Positions 1-9,383 of a stretch of 64,000 nucleotides of DNA are shown here, piece by piece. Source of the stretch: Bacillota bacterium (lineage in GTDB: Bacteria; Bacillota; Clostridia; Acetivibrionales; DSM-1351). The position numbers and the translations under genes were made by a program. The notes under the pieces were generated by a model that ran no database searches, was not told the origin of the DNA, and saw nothing but the letters and a program-made list of their open reading frames with translations. The stretch lies in the NCBI GenBank assembly GCA_023444055.1, contig JAEZRV010000032.1, forward strand, positions 1 to 64,000. The letters run 5' to 3'. How positions within the stretch are numbered: the stretch's first letter is position 1; every line of letters begins with the position of its first letter.

Positions 1-2
1 AG

Positions 3-155
3 GAGGATCATCAAATCCCAATTATGACTATTATAAGAGATGAAATGACAGGAGAAGCTGGCTTTGTAACAAGATTAGAGGCATTCGTTGATTTGCTAAA
101 AAAAAGAAGAGGAGAGCATATAGATGGGCAAAGTAAACTGTTATATGGGTATTGA
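3..155 (+). CDS. 2-hydroxyacyl-CoA dehydratase subunit, 3' end only
   Basis: The frame opening at base 3 stays open to a TGA at 153-155 and encodes about 50 residues, including IPIMTIIRDEMTGEAG and TRLEAFVDLL. This pattern resembles the C-terminus of HgdB/BcrB-type dehydratase subunits, which carry an Fe-S cluster and dehydrate 2-hydroxyacyl-CoA after activation by an ATPase. The next gene encodes exactly such an activase and overlaps this one by 32 nt, which supports both the call and translational coupling. The 5' part lies outside the window, so subunit type and substrate cannot be judged. Confidence 0.6.
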   Translation, partial: EDHQIPIMTIIRDEMTGEAGFVTRLEAFVDLLKKRRGEHIDGQSKLLYGY

Positions 156-1095
156 TGTTGGTTCAGTCAGCACAAATATAACACTGATTGATGAACAGGA
201 TAATGTAATTGAGAAGCTTTATTTAAGGACAGAAGGGCAGCCAATTGAGTCAATACGAGCTGGGCTTAAGGACATTAATAAAAGAATTGGTACGTGTATT
301 TCGATATGTGGAGTGGGTACAACAGGCAGCGGAAGACAGCTAGCTGCGGCAATTGTCGGTGCAGATGTAGTAAAGAATGAAATTACTGCTCATGCTATAG
401 CCTCACAAAAGGTAATACCTGATGTAAGAACAATTATTGAAATTGGTGGTCAGGATTCAAAAGTTATTTTACTGAAAAACAAAATAGTGTATGATTTTGC
501 TATGAATACTGTTTGCGCAGCAGGAACAGGTTCCTTTCTTGATAGACAAGCCTCACGAATAGGTATATCAATTGAGGATTTTGGTAATTATGCATTAAAA
601 TCTCAAATACCTGTCAGAATTGCAGGAAGATGTGCTGTTTTTGCAGAAAGTGATATGATACATAAACAGCAAATGGGATATTCAAGAGAGGATATTATTA
701 AAGGTCTGTGTGATGCTTTGGTGAGAAATTATCTAGCAAATCTGGCTAAGGGTAAAAAATTGGAAGCACCAATAGTATTTCAGGGTGGTGTGGCAGCTAA
801 TATTGGTATTGTTAAGGCCTTTGAGAATGCATTAAACATGGATATTATCATTCCTGAGCATTATGATGTTATGGGTGCTTTTGGAGTAGCTTTACTTGCA
901 AAAGAGCATACTCTGTGTAGTGGCGCTATAACAAAATTTAATGGATTTGATAAGTTAAGTGGAGACTATACTGCGAGAAGCAAGGAATGTTCAGGATGCT
1001 CTAACTGCTGCGAAATAATTCAGATTGCTTTAAATAATAGTCCTGTTGTGTGCTGGGGAGATAAGTGCGGAAAGTGGAGCGGAACAGCGGGGTAA
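124..1095 (+). CDS. 2-hydroxyacyl-CoA dehydratase activase (BadF/BadG/HgdC ATPase family)
   Basis: This 323-residue ASKHA-fold ATPase has the phosphate-binding MGIDVGSVSTNITLID at the N-terminus, a second nucleotide motif IIEIGGQDSKVI, and the family cysteines Cys131 (NTVCAAGTG) and Cys170 (GRCAVFAESD). In HgdC-type activases these hold one [4Fe-4S] cluster between two monomers. The protein couples ATP hydrolysis to electron transfer into the dehydratase. A C-terminal extension of about 40 residues has seven further cysteines (CSGCSNCC, then CWGDKC), more than the minimal family needs. The start has an AGGAG 8 nt upstream and overlaps the preceding dehydratase gene. The exact substrate is unknown. 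Confidence 0.9.
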   Translation: MGKVNCYMGIDVGSVSTNITLIDEQDNVIEKLYLRTEGQPIESIRAGLKDINKRIGTCISICGVGTTGSGRQLAAAIVGADVVKNEITAHAIASQKVIPDVRTIIEIGGQDSKVILLKNKIVYDFAMNTVCAAGTGSFLDRQASRIGISIEDFGNYALKSQIPVRIAGRCAVFAESDMIHKQQMGYSREDIIKGLCDALVRNYLANLAKGKKLEAPIVFQGGVAANIGIVKAFENALNMDIIIPEHYDVMGAFGVALLAKEHTLCSGAITKFNGFDKLSGDYTARSKECSGCSNCCEIIQIALNNSPVVCWGDKCGKWSGTAG

Positions 1096-1240
1096 AGTTT
1101 TTTGAAATTAGATTAATTTACTTATTTTTGATAATTAAGAATGTGATTCTATATCTTTTAAAATATTAAACTTACGTTCTAACCCAACTATTGGAATAGA
1201 ACCTTACAATAAGAAATTAGTATAAAGGGAAGTAAGCATT

Positions 1241-1269
1241 AGAAAGCCCGGCAAAAAGCCGGGCTTTCT
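1241..1269. terminator. bidirectional intrinsic terminator
   Basis: A 12-bp perfect stem (AGAAAGCCCGGC against GCCGGGCTTTCT) with an AAAAA loop, flanked by A/T-rich sequence, lies between the convergent activase and glucan phosphorylase genes. Confidence 0.85.
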
Positions 1270-1310
1270 AATTTTAAATAAAATATTTATTTACTAATAT
1301 TCACATACAA

Positions 1311-3872
1311 TTACTCTACCCAACGTATTAATCCCATATCAAATCTATTGATAAGGTTAGGATTATTTGGCATAGCTCTGAATGTATAAGCATATTCTCC
1401 ACCGTCATCAATTTTTAACTTTAGAGAGTATTTATATGATCCATCATCAGTCTTTCCGTCTAAATTCATTTCTAAGGACTGTGCATTTACTATCATGCCA
1501 TTACATAGAGAACCATAATAGACTTCTACTATAACATTTGAAGGATCAATAGTACCAAGCTTTGCATAAGCAGTAAGCTGTATTTCGTGTCCTGAGTCTG
1601 ACTTATAATCTTTCAGACTGTTTTCAGCCCTGTCTGCAAAAATTTGGACTTGAGACCAATTACTCATCATATGTCGTTCAAATGCTGAAAGTTGCTTTGC
1701 AAGGCTATAGTTATCAGTGCTTGACATAATTGAGCCATTTAAAGCAGGAAGATACATTCTCTCTGCATATTCCTTTACCATTCTATCAGTACTATAATTC
1801 CATGTTAAGGTTTTAATGGAGTTCTTCATTATGCGAACCCATTCTGTAGGTATACCCTTTTCATTAACGTTGTAGTATAAAGGCACTATTACATTTTCTA
1901 ACGTGTCATAGATTGATTCACTGTCAATATTATCTTGTGAGTACTCATTGTCAAATTCGGTTTCATCTCCAATGACCCAACCGTTTTCTCCATCATAGCC
2001 TTCACACCACCAACCATCTAAAATACTAAAATTGATGATACCATTTATACAAACCTTCTGACCGCTTGTTCCGCTTGCTTCTAAAGGTCTTCTTGGATTA
2101 TTCATCCAGACATCAACACCTTGAACAAGATTTCTTGCAACAGTCATATTATAGTTTTCTAGTAAAATAACTTTACCATAAAATCCTTCTTGCTTTGCAA
2201 TATCATTAATGTTTTTAATAACATCATGTGCAGGACCATCAGCTGGATGTGCTTTGCCGGCGAAGATAATCTGCATTGGTTTCTCAGGATTATTTAAAAT
2301 ATTTTGAATTCTAGCTAAATTTCTGAATATTAAGTTTGCGCGCTTATATGTTGCAAATCTTCTTGCAAAACCAATTGTAAGAGCATTTGGGTCAAGGAAA
2401 GAATCTACCTGTCTTACGGATTCCATTGATTCACCATTTGCAAGCTTTTGCTGCTTAAGCTTTTCTCTAACGAATTTTATTAGCTTGCTTTTCAATTCTT
2501 TGTGAGTTTCCCAAAGTTCTGCATCTGGAATATTATCTATACCTTTAAAAGTATCGCTTTCATAAATTTTTGATTTCCAATCATTATCAAGATACTTATC
2601 ATATAGTGCCTTGATTTTTGGTGAAAGCCATGTAAGTGTATGAATACCATTAGTTACATGCGTAATAGGAATATCATTCTTAGGTACTCCAGGCCATACA
2701 TCACTGAATATGTCTCGTGAAACAGCACCATGAAGAGCACTAACACCATTCTTTCTACCTGCAAGAGTAAGTGCTAGAACAGTCATATTGAAGTTTTGAT
2801 CCTCTGGCCTTTTAAGACCTAAATCTAAGAAATCATAACGGCTTAAGCCTAATTGTCCCCAGAAGTCTCCAAAGTACTTATCCATCATATAGAGTGGGAA
2901 TGTGTCATTACCAGCTGGAACTGGAGTATGAGTAGTAAAGATCGATGAATTTTCAACAACTTTTTTAGCTTCGTTGAAATTTATATTTTTTTCGTTAATA
3001 AGCTTTCTGATAAGCTCTAATCCCATAAATGAGGAATGGCCTTCATTCATATGATATACAGATCCCTGAATTCCTAATGCATCCAATACTCTGATACCAC
3101 CAATTCCAAGGAAAATTTCCTGCTGAATTCTAGTTTCCTGATCACCACCATATAGTCTTGCTGTAAGTGCTCTGTCCGAAGGACTATTTTGAGGAACATC
3201 CGTATCTATTAGGTGTAAGTTAATTCTACCTATCTGCACCTTCCAAACCTGCGCATACACTGTACGGCCAGCAAAGGTAATATTAATCTGAGCCTGTTCG
3301 CCTTTTTCATTTAGTGCTGGAAGAATTGGTAATTGCGATACATTTAGGTCATTAAAGCAGGTTTGTTGCCAACCTTCTGCATTTATTCTTTGACTAAAAT
3401 AGCCTTGTTTATAGAATAAGCCAATTGCAGTGAAAGGCAAACCAAGATCGCTTGCAGCTTTACAATGGTCGCCTGAGAGTACGCCTAGACCACCTGAATA
3501 AATAGGCAATACTTCGCTTAATCCATACTCCGCTGAAAAGTATGCAATCATCTTATCTGTATTCTGTGGATAAGTTCTAGTAAACCAAGTGTTCTTTTCA
3601 TTCATGTAGTTGTCAAATGCACTAACTACATCATCTAGCCTTTTCATAAAATCTGCGTCGTTAAGTTTTAATTGAAGCTTTTTTTGACTCACTTCTTGTA
3701 AGAAACGTACAGGATTTTTACCTAGTTTTTCCCATAAGTCTAAATCAATTTCTCTATAGAGGTCAATAGCTTCAGGATTCCATGACCACCATAAGTTGTA
3801 AGCAATATCATTAAGTCTTTTAAATTTTTCTGGTAATGCAGATATTACATTGATTTTACCGACTAAATACAT
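1311..3872 (-). CDS. glgP: alpha-glucan phosphorylase (GT35)
   Basis: This protein of 853 residues degrades glycogen or maltodextrin by phosphorolysis to glucose-1-phosphate. It is the short bacterial form (TIGR02094 type). Visible signatures are SGGLGVLSGDHCKAASDLG near residue 125, the donor-site NEGHSSFM, FARRFATYKRANL, and the PLP-lysine region ASGTSGQKVCINGI. The start is placed at 3872 because AGGAG lies 7 nt before that ATG. The open frame extends 21 codons further upstream, but those ATGs lack a well-spaced ribosome site. The gene stands alone and converges on the dehydratase operon across a shared terminator. Confidence 0.95.
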   Translation of the reverse strand: MYLVGKINVISALPEKFKRLNDIAYNLWWSWNPEAIDLYREIDLDLWEKLGKNPVRFLQEVSQKKLQLKLNDADFMKRLDDVVSAFDNYMNEKNTWFTRTYPQNTDKMIAYFSAEYGLSEVLPIYSGGLGVLSGDHCKAASDLGLPFTAIGLFYKQGYFSQRINAEGWQQTCFNDLNVSQLPILPALNEKGEQAQINITFAGRTVYAQVWKVQIGRINLHLIDTDVPQNSPSDRALTARLYGGDQETRIQQEIFLGIGGIRVLDALGIQGSVYHMNEGHSSFMGLELIRKLINEKNINFNEAKKVVENSSIFTTHTPVPAGNDTFPLYMMDKYFGDFWGQLGLSRYDFLDLGLKRPEDQNFNMTVLALTLAGRKNGVSALHGAVSRDIFSDVWPGVPKNDIPITHVTNGIHTLTWLSPKIKALYDKYLDNDWKSKIYESDTFKGIDNIPDAELWETHKELKSKLIKFVREKLKQQKLANGESMESVRQVDSFLDPNALTIGFARRFATYKRANLIFRNLARIQNILNNPEKPMQIIFAGKAHPADGPAHDVIKNINDIAKQEGFYGKVILLENYNMTVARNLVQGVDVWMNNPRRPLEASGTSGQKVCINGIINFSILDGWWCEGYDGENGWVIGDETEFDNEYSQDNIDSESIYDTLENVIVPLYYNVNEKGIPTEWVRIMKNSIKTLTWNYSTDRMVKEYAERMYLPALNGSIMSSTDNYSLAKQLSAFERHMMSNWSQVQIFADRAENSLKDYKSDSGHEIQLTAYAKLGTIDPSNVIVEVYYGSLCNGMIVNAQSLEMNLDGKTDDGSYKYSLKLKIDDGGEYAYTFRAMPNNPNLINRFDMGLIRWVE

Positions 3873-4110
3873 ATCCATTCTCCTATCTTTCATTTGATTA
3901 TTTAATAAAGCACTATAACAAAGTATATGTGTCAAATAAAATATACGATTTAATAGTTATAATAACATATTGAATCGATTTTTGGTAGTATTTACAATGA
4001 ATTTAATTTTTAGTAATTATTTAGGGAAATCTTTTTGCCAATAAATACCTTGTGTAAGATATGATTTTCATAAATAAAAAGTGCAGTTTTGTGATAAAAA
4101 TAATAGTACT

Positions 4111-4512
4111 ATGATTAAACGATATTTTTTATATGGTATTGTTGGCTGGAGTATGGAAATAGTATGGACTGGATTCTATTCTTTATTTAATGGTCATATG
4201 ACCTTGGAAGCATATACCAGCCTATGGATGTTTTTTATATATGGAAGCGCTGTATTCTTAGAACCTCTACATGATATAATCCAAGAATGGAATGTAGTTT
4301 TACGAGGTGTTATTTGGGTTGTTATTATTTGGGGTATTGAATATACTACAGGAAAGATATTGCTTGGAGTACTGCATGTATATCCATGGCAATACTTTGG
4401 CAAATTTGCGGTAGAAGGCATTGTTAGACTGGACTATGCTCCAGCTTGGTTTGTTGCGGGTTTATTATTTGAGAAAATACATTCTATTTTAGATAGACTG
4501 AAGATTACTTGA
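4111..4512 (+). CDS. putative ABC-transporter type IV / PF06541-like membrane protein
   Basis: A small integral membrane protein (133 residues from ATG 4111) with about four hydrophobic segments. The opening YGIVGWSMEIVWTG and the later GIEYTTGKILL are like members of the PF06541 family, whose function is not established. The frame is open from a GTG at 4081. Neither start has a convincing ribosome site, so the N-terminus is uncertain. It is a single gene between glgP, transcribed away from it, and the glycosidase pair downstream. Confidence 0.6.
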   Translation: MIKRYFLYGIVGWSMEIVWTGFYSLFNGHMTLEAYTSLWMFFIYGSAVFLEPLHDIIQEWNVVLRGVIWVVIIWGIEYTTGKILLGVLHVYPWQYFGKFAVEGIVRLDYAPAWFVAGLLFEKIHSILDRLKIT

Positions 4513-4659
4513 CATGTTAAGAGTTTAGCTGTACGAAACGCCTTAAATAGTGTTAAACATTTCTAAAAGTACCTATAAGTTATAGATGCTAAATTACAAA
4601 ATTTATTGAAAAAACAGCATTTGCAGAATATAATATAATTAATTTGATATTTATTATTA

Positions 4660-4690
4660 AAGTATACACAAAAATGTGTATACTTTTTAT
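4660..4690 (+). terminator. intrinsic terminator after the PF06541-like gene
   Basis: AAGTATACACA and TGTGTATACTT form an 11-bp perfect stem around AAAA, followed by TTTAT. The rest of the 4513-4861 gap is AT-rich, and I see nothing else in it beyond the ribosome site of the next gene. Confidence 0.75.
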
Positions 4691-4861
4691 TTGCATATCA
4701 TGCTTTTTTATTTTAATATTCATTTACTAAGCGATATTAAAAGTTAAACTAGAATAGTAGGTACTGAGGCTCAAACCATTTATGATATTTCTGTGTGAAA
4801 TTTTGGGTGTGTCACATATTGGTTGAAAATTAGAGATTTTTATTATACTTTAGGGGGATTA

Positions 4862-5896
4862 ATGGGTAATAACACGTTGGTAAATCAAAATCAAGCTGTT
4901 GATAATAAAAGTAAAAGCTTAAAAGGAAAAAAGGGGAAAAGTAAGTTCAAAAGTTTATTGGTTTTTTTTATATTTGAATTATTCTTTTTATCGATAACTA
5001 CTCCGTTGCTTATATTTTATGGACCTTTTGATAATGTAAAATGCACTATTACAGGTGTTTTATGGAATTCCTATACACTTAAGAATGTAGCAAGAACCTT
5101 TCTGTCTGACAAAGCAATAGCAAATATATTGGGAGATGGTTATGCTATTTCAAATGTAAATACAGAGGATATCAAGCTACTTAAATTTGGAGTGCATCAT
5201 ACTAATAAAACTGAGCTTTTCGATATAGAAAGTAGTAATTTTAATGGCAAACTGTTGGTTATTGAAGATCCAACTAGAATAAAAGTTGGTTATTCAAACC
5301 AAATACCAAGAGCTGGGCAGACTACTAGTAGTATAGCTAAAAGAAATGGAGCAATAGCAGCTATTAATGGTGGTGGCTTCATAGATACTAAATGGGCAGG
5401 AACAGGTGGTGCACCGTTAGGATTTATAATAAGTGATGGTAAATATATTAGTGGAGAATCAAAGGATAAGACTACAAAGAGAGATACTATTGCATTTACA
5501 GAGGATGGAATGCTTATTGTTGGTAAACATTCGCTAAACGATTTAAAAAAATATAATGTAAAAGAGGCTATAAGTTTTGGGCCTCCTCTAGTTGTAAATG
5601 GAAAACCAACTATAAAAAACGGTGATGGCGGTTGGGGAATATCTCCAAGAACTGTAATAGGTCAAAGATCAGATGGATCTGTTTTATTTCTAGTTATTGA
5701 CGGAAGAAGTATAAAATCATATGGAGCTACACTAAAAGAAGTTCAAGACATTATGATTGATAAGGGTGCTGTAAATGCGGCAAACTTAGATGGTGGTTCA
5801 TCAGCAACTATGTATTACGATGGCAAGGTTATAAATACTCCTTCTGATGCTTTAGGAGAAAGATCGGTGCCATCAATATTTATGGTAATGCCATAA
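4862..5896 (+). CDS. phosphodiester glycosidase family (NAGPA/DUF2233) membrane-anchored protein
   Basis: 344 residues. A cytoplasmic Lys-rich stretch is followed by one membrane segment (LLVFFIFELFFLSITTPLLI, about residues 35-55) and an extracytoplasmic catalytic domain. Family hallmarks are AAINGGGFID, GISPRTVIGQRSDGS and NLDGGSSATMYYDG. NAGPA-type enzymes cleave a sugar from a phosphodiester-linked glycan, so a role in exopolysaccharide or wall-glycan processing is likely. The start at 4862 has AGGGGG 6 nt upstream. The frame is also open from a TTG at 4823, but that codon has no ribosome site. The next gene follows after 14 nt, so the two form an operon. Confidence 0.85.
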   Translation: MGNNTLVNQNQAVDNKSKSLKGKKGKSKFKSLLVFFIFELFFLSITTPLLIFYGPFDNVKCTITGVLWNSYTLKNVARTFLSDKAIANILGDGYAISNVNTEDIKLLKFGVHHTNKTELFDIESSNFNGKLLVIEDPTRIKVGYSNQIPRAGQTTSSIAKRNGAIAAINGGGFIDTKWAGTGGAPLGFIISDGKYISGESKDKTTKRDTIAFTEDGMLIVGKHSLNDLKKYNVKEAISFGPPLVVNGKPTIKNGDGGWGISPRTVIGQRSDGSVLFLVIDGRSIKSYGATLKEVQDIMIDKGAVNAANLDGGSSATMYYDGKVINTPSDALGERSVPSIFMVMP

Positions 5897-5910
5897 GAAG
5901 GAGAAAATCA

Positions 5911-6951
5911 GTGAAAACTTTAGTTAAATGGTATAAATGGATTTTGTTAGCGATAATATTTCAGTTTTGTGTACTGCTGTACATTAATAATATTTTTTTG
6001 AATACAGATATAACTGTTAGTATTAAGGATGCGGAAGTAAAAAAAGACGTGTTAACTGGAGATTTTGAAGTCCCTGATAATGCACAGAATATTAGTATGT
6101 CTTATAATGCTGAATATGGAGCGTATCTATTAGACGGTGTTCTTCATATAATAAATTTAGATACTAGTAATGATAAAGAAGTTGCTGGTATGAGCAACGA
6201 TAAAATAACATATTATAAATGGCTTCCTGATAGAAATATGGTTATATTTTCATCCGATACAAAAAACGGTCAAAATGGTATAGTTGAAATATCAACCTAT
6301 GAGCCTGATTCAGAAACTTTACGACATTATCCTCAAATTGATGGATTAACTGCTAAGAGCCAGATAAAGGATATAGAGTTATCCCCATATACAAATGTTG
6401 TTTATGCTAAAATAAAGACATCAGATACAAAATCAAAGATTGTTAGATTTAATGTTATGAGCCAGTATTCTCATGTAATGAAATTAGGTGCTGACGCAAT
6501 AATAAAAGAATGTTCATTTGTTAATAAACTTGTGTACCAAAATGAAGGAGAAGCAGTTTACGTTTATGATGGTATAAACACAGTAAAAAACAAGATTCCT
6601 ATTGATGCTGACAAGGTAAAAGTCTTAGATATTGACTTAAATGATACTCTGTATATTGGAATACTTGATTCATCAGGAAAGGTTACTCAGATTTATCATC
6701 AAAAAATCGGTGATGATAAGATAATTGATAACTGGACTAAGATTGCTTTAAAAGAAGCTACTTCTGTGGAAAACATTATTATTTCTGGCAACGGAAATAT
6801 ATATATAAATGATATTGAAGAAAATAAAGTAACTAATGCTACAAATAATCTCAAGGCATCATATAGAGGAGAGTTTATTGAGGTTTTAGATGGCGCTTTG
6901 GTATCTAAAGATGAAAATAAGGTGGTTATTACATCGCTAAAGGAATACTGA
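5911..6951 (+). CDS. membrane-anchored beta-propeller-like protein, function unknown
   Basis: 346 residues from a GTG start with AAGGAG upstream. An N-terminal membrane segment (WILLAIIFQFCVLLYINNIF) is followed by an all-beta extracytoplasmic region. Repeating blade-like units are seen (for example KWLPDRNMVIFSSDTKNG and IKDIELSPYTNVVYAKI), resembling DPP-IV or TolB-type propellers. There are no visible catalytic residues. It is the second gene of an operon with the phosphodiester glycosidase, so it may be a partner or sensor for it. That role is inference from position only. Confidence 0.55.
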   Translation: MKTLVKWYKWILLAIIFQFCVLLYINNIFLNTDITVSIKDAEVKKDVLTGDFEVPDNAQNISMSYNAEYGAYLLDGVLHIINLDTSNDKEVAGMSNDKITYYKWLPDRNMVIFSSDTKNGQNGIVEISTYEPDSETLRHYPQIDGLTAKSQIKDIELSPYTNVVYAKIKTSDTKSKIVRFNVMSQYSHVMKLGADAIIKECSFVNKLVYQNEGEAVYVYDGINTVKNKIPIDADKVKVLDIDLNDTLYIGILDSSGKVTQIYHQKIGDDKIIDNWTKIALKEATSVENIIISGNGNIYINDIEENKVTNATNNLKASYRGEFIEVLDGALVSKDENKVVITSLKEY

Positions 6952-7106
6952 TAAATATTTATAAAAGGATGTTTATTTTAAACGCAATAGACTATTTACG
7001 TGAGAAAGTTGATAAAATATATTTATAAGCTATGTTTAATTATTGGATAGTTGGGTATTATTAAAGTAAGTTTTTATTACTAATTAATGTTTATGGAGGA
7101 GATTAT

Positions 7107-7433
7107 ATGTCAGATAAAATTATAAATTTAACAAATGAGACTTTTGATGCGACTGTATTAAATTCAGATAAACCTGTAGTTGTTGATTTTTGGGCAACTT
7201 GGTGCGGACCTTGCAGAATGGTAGGTCCAGTTATGGAAGAATTAGCAAATGACTATGAGGGTAAGGTTCAAATAGCTAAGGTAAATGTTGATGAACAAGG
7301 CGAATTGGCTGCAAAGTTTAAAATAATGAGTATTCCAACTATTTTGGCTTTCAAAAATGGAGAACTTGCAGAAAAAACTGTTGGAGCAAGGTCAAAGGAT
7401 GAATTTTCTGAAATGATAGATAAGTTGTTATAA
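7107..7433 (+). CDS. trxA: thioredoxin
   Basis: 108 residues, the standard thioredoxin length. The redox motif is W32-C-G-P-C36 within DFWATWCGPC, and the conserved cis-proline loop is SIPTILAF. It reduces cytosolic disulfides and is itself reduced by thioredoxin reductase, which is not in this window. GGAGG sits 8 nt before the ATG. The gene is monocistronic, with a 98-nt hairpin repeat and T-run immediately downstream. Confidence 0.97.
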   Translation: MSDKIINLTNETFDATVLNSDKPVVVDFWATWCGPCRMVGPVMEELANDYEGKVQIAKVNVDEQGELAAKFKIMSIPTILAFKNGELAEKTVGARSKDEFSEMIDKLL

Positions 7434-7462
7434 TATCTTATCAGTAACAATTAAAAGAATGC

Positions 7463-7566
7463 GGGGCTGTTGCAAAACAATTCTTAAACACATTATATAT
7501 GTATCGTTTAAAAAAACAGATACAATATATAATTATTAAGATGCATTTTGCAACAGCTCCGTTTTT
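7463..7566 (+). repeat. 98-nt long-hairpin repeat, copy 1 (also at 56738-56835)
   Basis: The arms GGGGCTGTTGCAAAA and TTTTGCAACAGCTCC pair, with one G-U, around an AT-rich interior, and GTTTTT follows. It probably terminates trxA. A copy of the same length and similar interior lies at 56738-56835 after purD. The arms differ between copies but still pair at the RNA level. Confidence 0.75.
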
Positions 7567-7952
7567 CATGTTTAGAGATACTCTATACTAATTTGCATTT
7601 AAAATAGTTTCCTCTATTTTTAAATACTAAATAGTATTATTAACTTGAGTTAAATGAAGATATATCAAATGACTACCATAAAATTTTTCTAGAAAATTTA
7701 GATTGACTAAAAAATAGTACAAAAATATTGGGAAATAATTAAAAAAATACCTTAAAATGATTGTTAATTCCCTTTCCTTTTTTACATGTATTATGTACGT
7801 CCATTAAAGTCAAATTACAACCAGCTAAATAAAGGATAATACCATCTCAAAATGAAGCTAAAGCATGCAGTTATATGGTTCTTTTTTACATGGGAGGAAA
7901 TGACTTAATATTGATAGTACAAAAACATTTTATAACTTAGGAGGAATTTGCA
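7567..7952. other. AT-rich intergenic stretch
   Basis: No open frame with a ribosome site and no strong hairpin were seen here. The last 20 nt carry AGGAGG for the next gene. A promoter for the tail-fibre-like pair probably lies in it but none stands out. Confidence 0.4.
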
Positions 7953-8978
7953 ATGACACAAACAATCAGAATTAGAAGAGGTACAAAAAGCGAGCTTATT
8001 AACTACGGGGCTCTAGAAATGGCTGAATTAGGCTTGTGTACAGATACTAAGGAGGTTTACGTTGGTGATGGAGTCTTAAACCATTTGGTTGGGGCTGCAA
8101 TGCAAGGTTCTTTAGCTGACAGACCTAATCCAGGTACACGCGGAAGATTTTATTTTGTTGACTCAGGTGAGGGACAGCAAGTACTTTACTTTGATGACGG
8201 AAAAGATTGGCAGAAGCTTACTGCAACATCTTTGCTTGAACTTAAAGGTACATTGGATGATATTCAAGATGGTGTAAACTACAAAAAGGTAAAATCAGAG
8301 GATATTACAGACGGTCATGTTAATAAAGTTTCAGATGGTATAAATGTTAAGACTGCTGCAGAAATAAAAGAGCATATTGAAAATCCTGAGATACATAGAA
8401 AAATTAATGATACAGGAGCAGGTGCTGAAGATCTTTGGTCTGCACAGAAAACTAAACTTGAGATTTTTAACGCAATTAGAGGATTAGATTGGCAGGACAG
8501 TGTTAAAACAAAAGATCTTAAATCTGTACCTCAGAATCCTCAGTTACATGATAGATATTTAATACCAGCTGATGCTGAAGGAATTTTTAGTGGTAAAGAA
8601 GGACAAATAGCTGATTGGAATGGTTCAAATTGGGATTTCTATTCACCCTTAACAGGATGGGCAGTATATGTTGAAGATCAAAATAAAAATTATACATTTA
8701 GTGCTTCTGGTATCTGGGTTATAACTGGTGGTGCAAATCAGACAATTGAAACAAAAGGAGGACTTGTTGGTGGTGGCTCTGGCGATATAGTACCTCTTGC
8801 TGTAGGTCAAGGAAATGGTATAACAGTAGGCGAAAAGGAAATATCCGTAAAAGCTTCTAAAGGTATTGTTGTAGATATTAATGGAGTAAGTGTTAAGATT
8901 GACAATAGCTCTATTGTATTTGATGAGGAAAATGGGTATGCATTAGTTGTAGGAGTAATTGATGGAGGCTCATTTTAA
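7953..8978 (+). CDS. phage tail-fibre-like protein (Mtd N-terminal-like plus DUF2793-like)
   Basis: 341 residues. Residues 1-50 (IRIRRGTKSEL, then MAELGLCTDTKEVYVGDG) match the short beta module found at the start of phage receptor-binding proteins such as the Bordetella phage major tropism determinant. Residues about 185-265 (PQLHDRYLIPADAEG, GQIADWNGSNW, GWAVYVEDQNKNYTF) look like the DUF2793 module of phage tails. The C-terminus is Gly/Val-rich beta structure. There is no signal peptide or membrane segment. No other structural phage gene is adjacent, so this is an orphan. AGGAGG precedes the ATG. Confidence 0.6.
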   Translation: MTQTIRIRRGTKSELINYGALEMAELGLCTDTKEVYVGDGVLNHLVGAAMQGSLADRPNPGTRGRFYFVDSGEGQQVLYFDDGKDWQKLTATSLLELKGTLDDIQDGVNYKKVKSEDITDGHVNKVSDGINVKTAAEIKEHIENPEIHRKINDTGAGAEDLWSAQKTKLEIFNAIRGLDWQDSVKTKDLKSVPQNPQLHDRYLIPADAEGIFSGKEGQIADWNGSNWDFYSPLTGWAVYVEDQNKNYTFSASGIWVITGGANQTIETKGGLVGGGSGDIVPLAVGQGNGITVGEKEISVKASKGIVVDINGVSVKIDNSSIVFDEENGYALVVGVIDGGSF

Positions 8979-8990
8979 AGGTGGCTCAAA

Positions 8991-9218
8991 ATGACAAAAC
9001 ACGGAACTTTAATATGTATAAGAAGAGGTACCCAATGTGATTTGGATAATTTTAAATTGGAAATTGGAGAGCTTGGTTTTACAACTGATACACATCAGTT
9101 ATTTATTGGATCAGACATTGGTAACTTACAACTGGCTACCGGTAAACCATTGTCCAAAAGAAAGAAACACAGGCATCCTCCTCTTAAACCTAAGATGTGT
9201 ACTGATGTAAATGAATAG
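8991..9218 (+). CDS. small Mtd-N-like protein
   Basis: 75 residues. The first 50 repeat the module of the preceding gene (IRRGTQCDL, IGELGFTTDTHQLFIGSD), followed by a basic tail rich in Lys, His and Arg. It starts 12 nt after the previous stop with AAAGGTGG upstream, so it is co-translated with it. It could be a truncated paralogue or an accessory fibre subunit. No independent function can be assigned. Confidence 0.5.
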   Translation: MTKHGTLICIRRGTQCDLDNFKLEIGELGFTTDTHQLFIGSDIGNLQLATGKPLSKRKKHRHPPLKPKMCTDVNE

Positions 9219-9229
9219 ATAGTGCATTT

Positions 9230-9352
9230 ATAGTTACTATTCAGCCGATTAAAATAGATGATGATATACTCTAACTGCGACTATATAAACGGTTGCTAAC
9301 CGTTTATATGCAAACTAGTATAATCTATTAACATATGTTGAATAGTAACTAT
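9230..9352. repeat. 123-nt nested palindrome
   Basis: Outer arms ATAGTTACTATTCA (9230-9243) and TGAATAGTAACTAT (9339-9352) pair over 14 bp. Middle arms ATAGAT/TATACT pair with AGTATA/ATCTAT. The inner arms ATATAAACGGTT and AACCGTTTATAT pair over 12 bp around a 3-nt loop. The structure fills the gap between the tail-fibre-like pair and the next gene. It may be a MITE-type element or a transcript-end structure. Confidence 0.75.
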
Positions 9353-9383
9353 TTAAAATTTTATGTAAAGGAATGATTTTAAA

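Noticed and set aside
7953..9218. Diversity-generating retroelement around the Mtd-like genes
   Set aside because: No reverse transcriptase, and no template/variable repeat pair with adenine-specific differences, was seen in the window.
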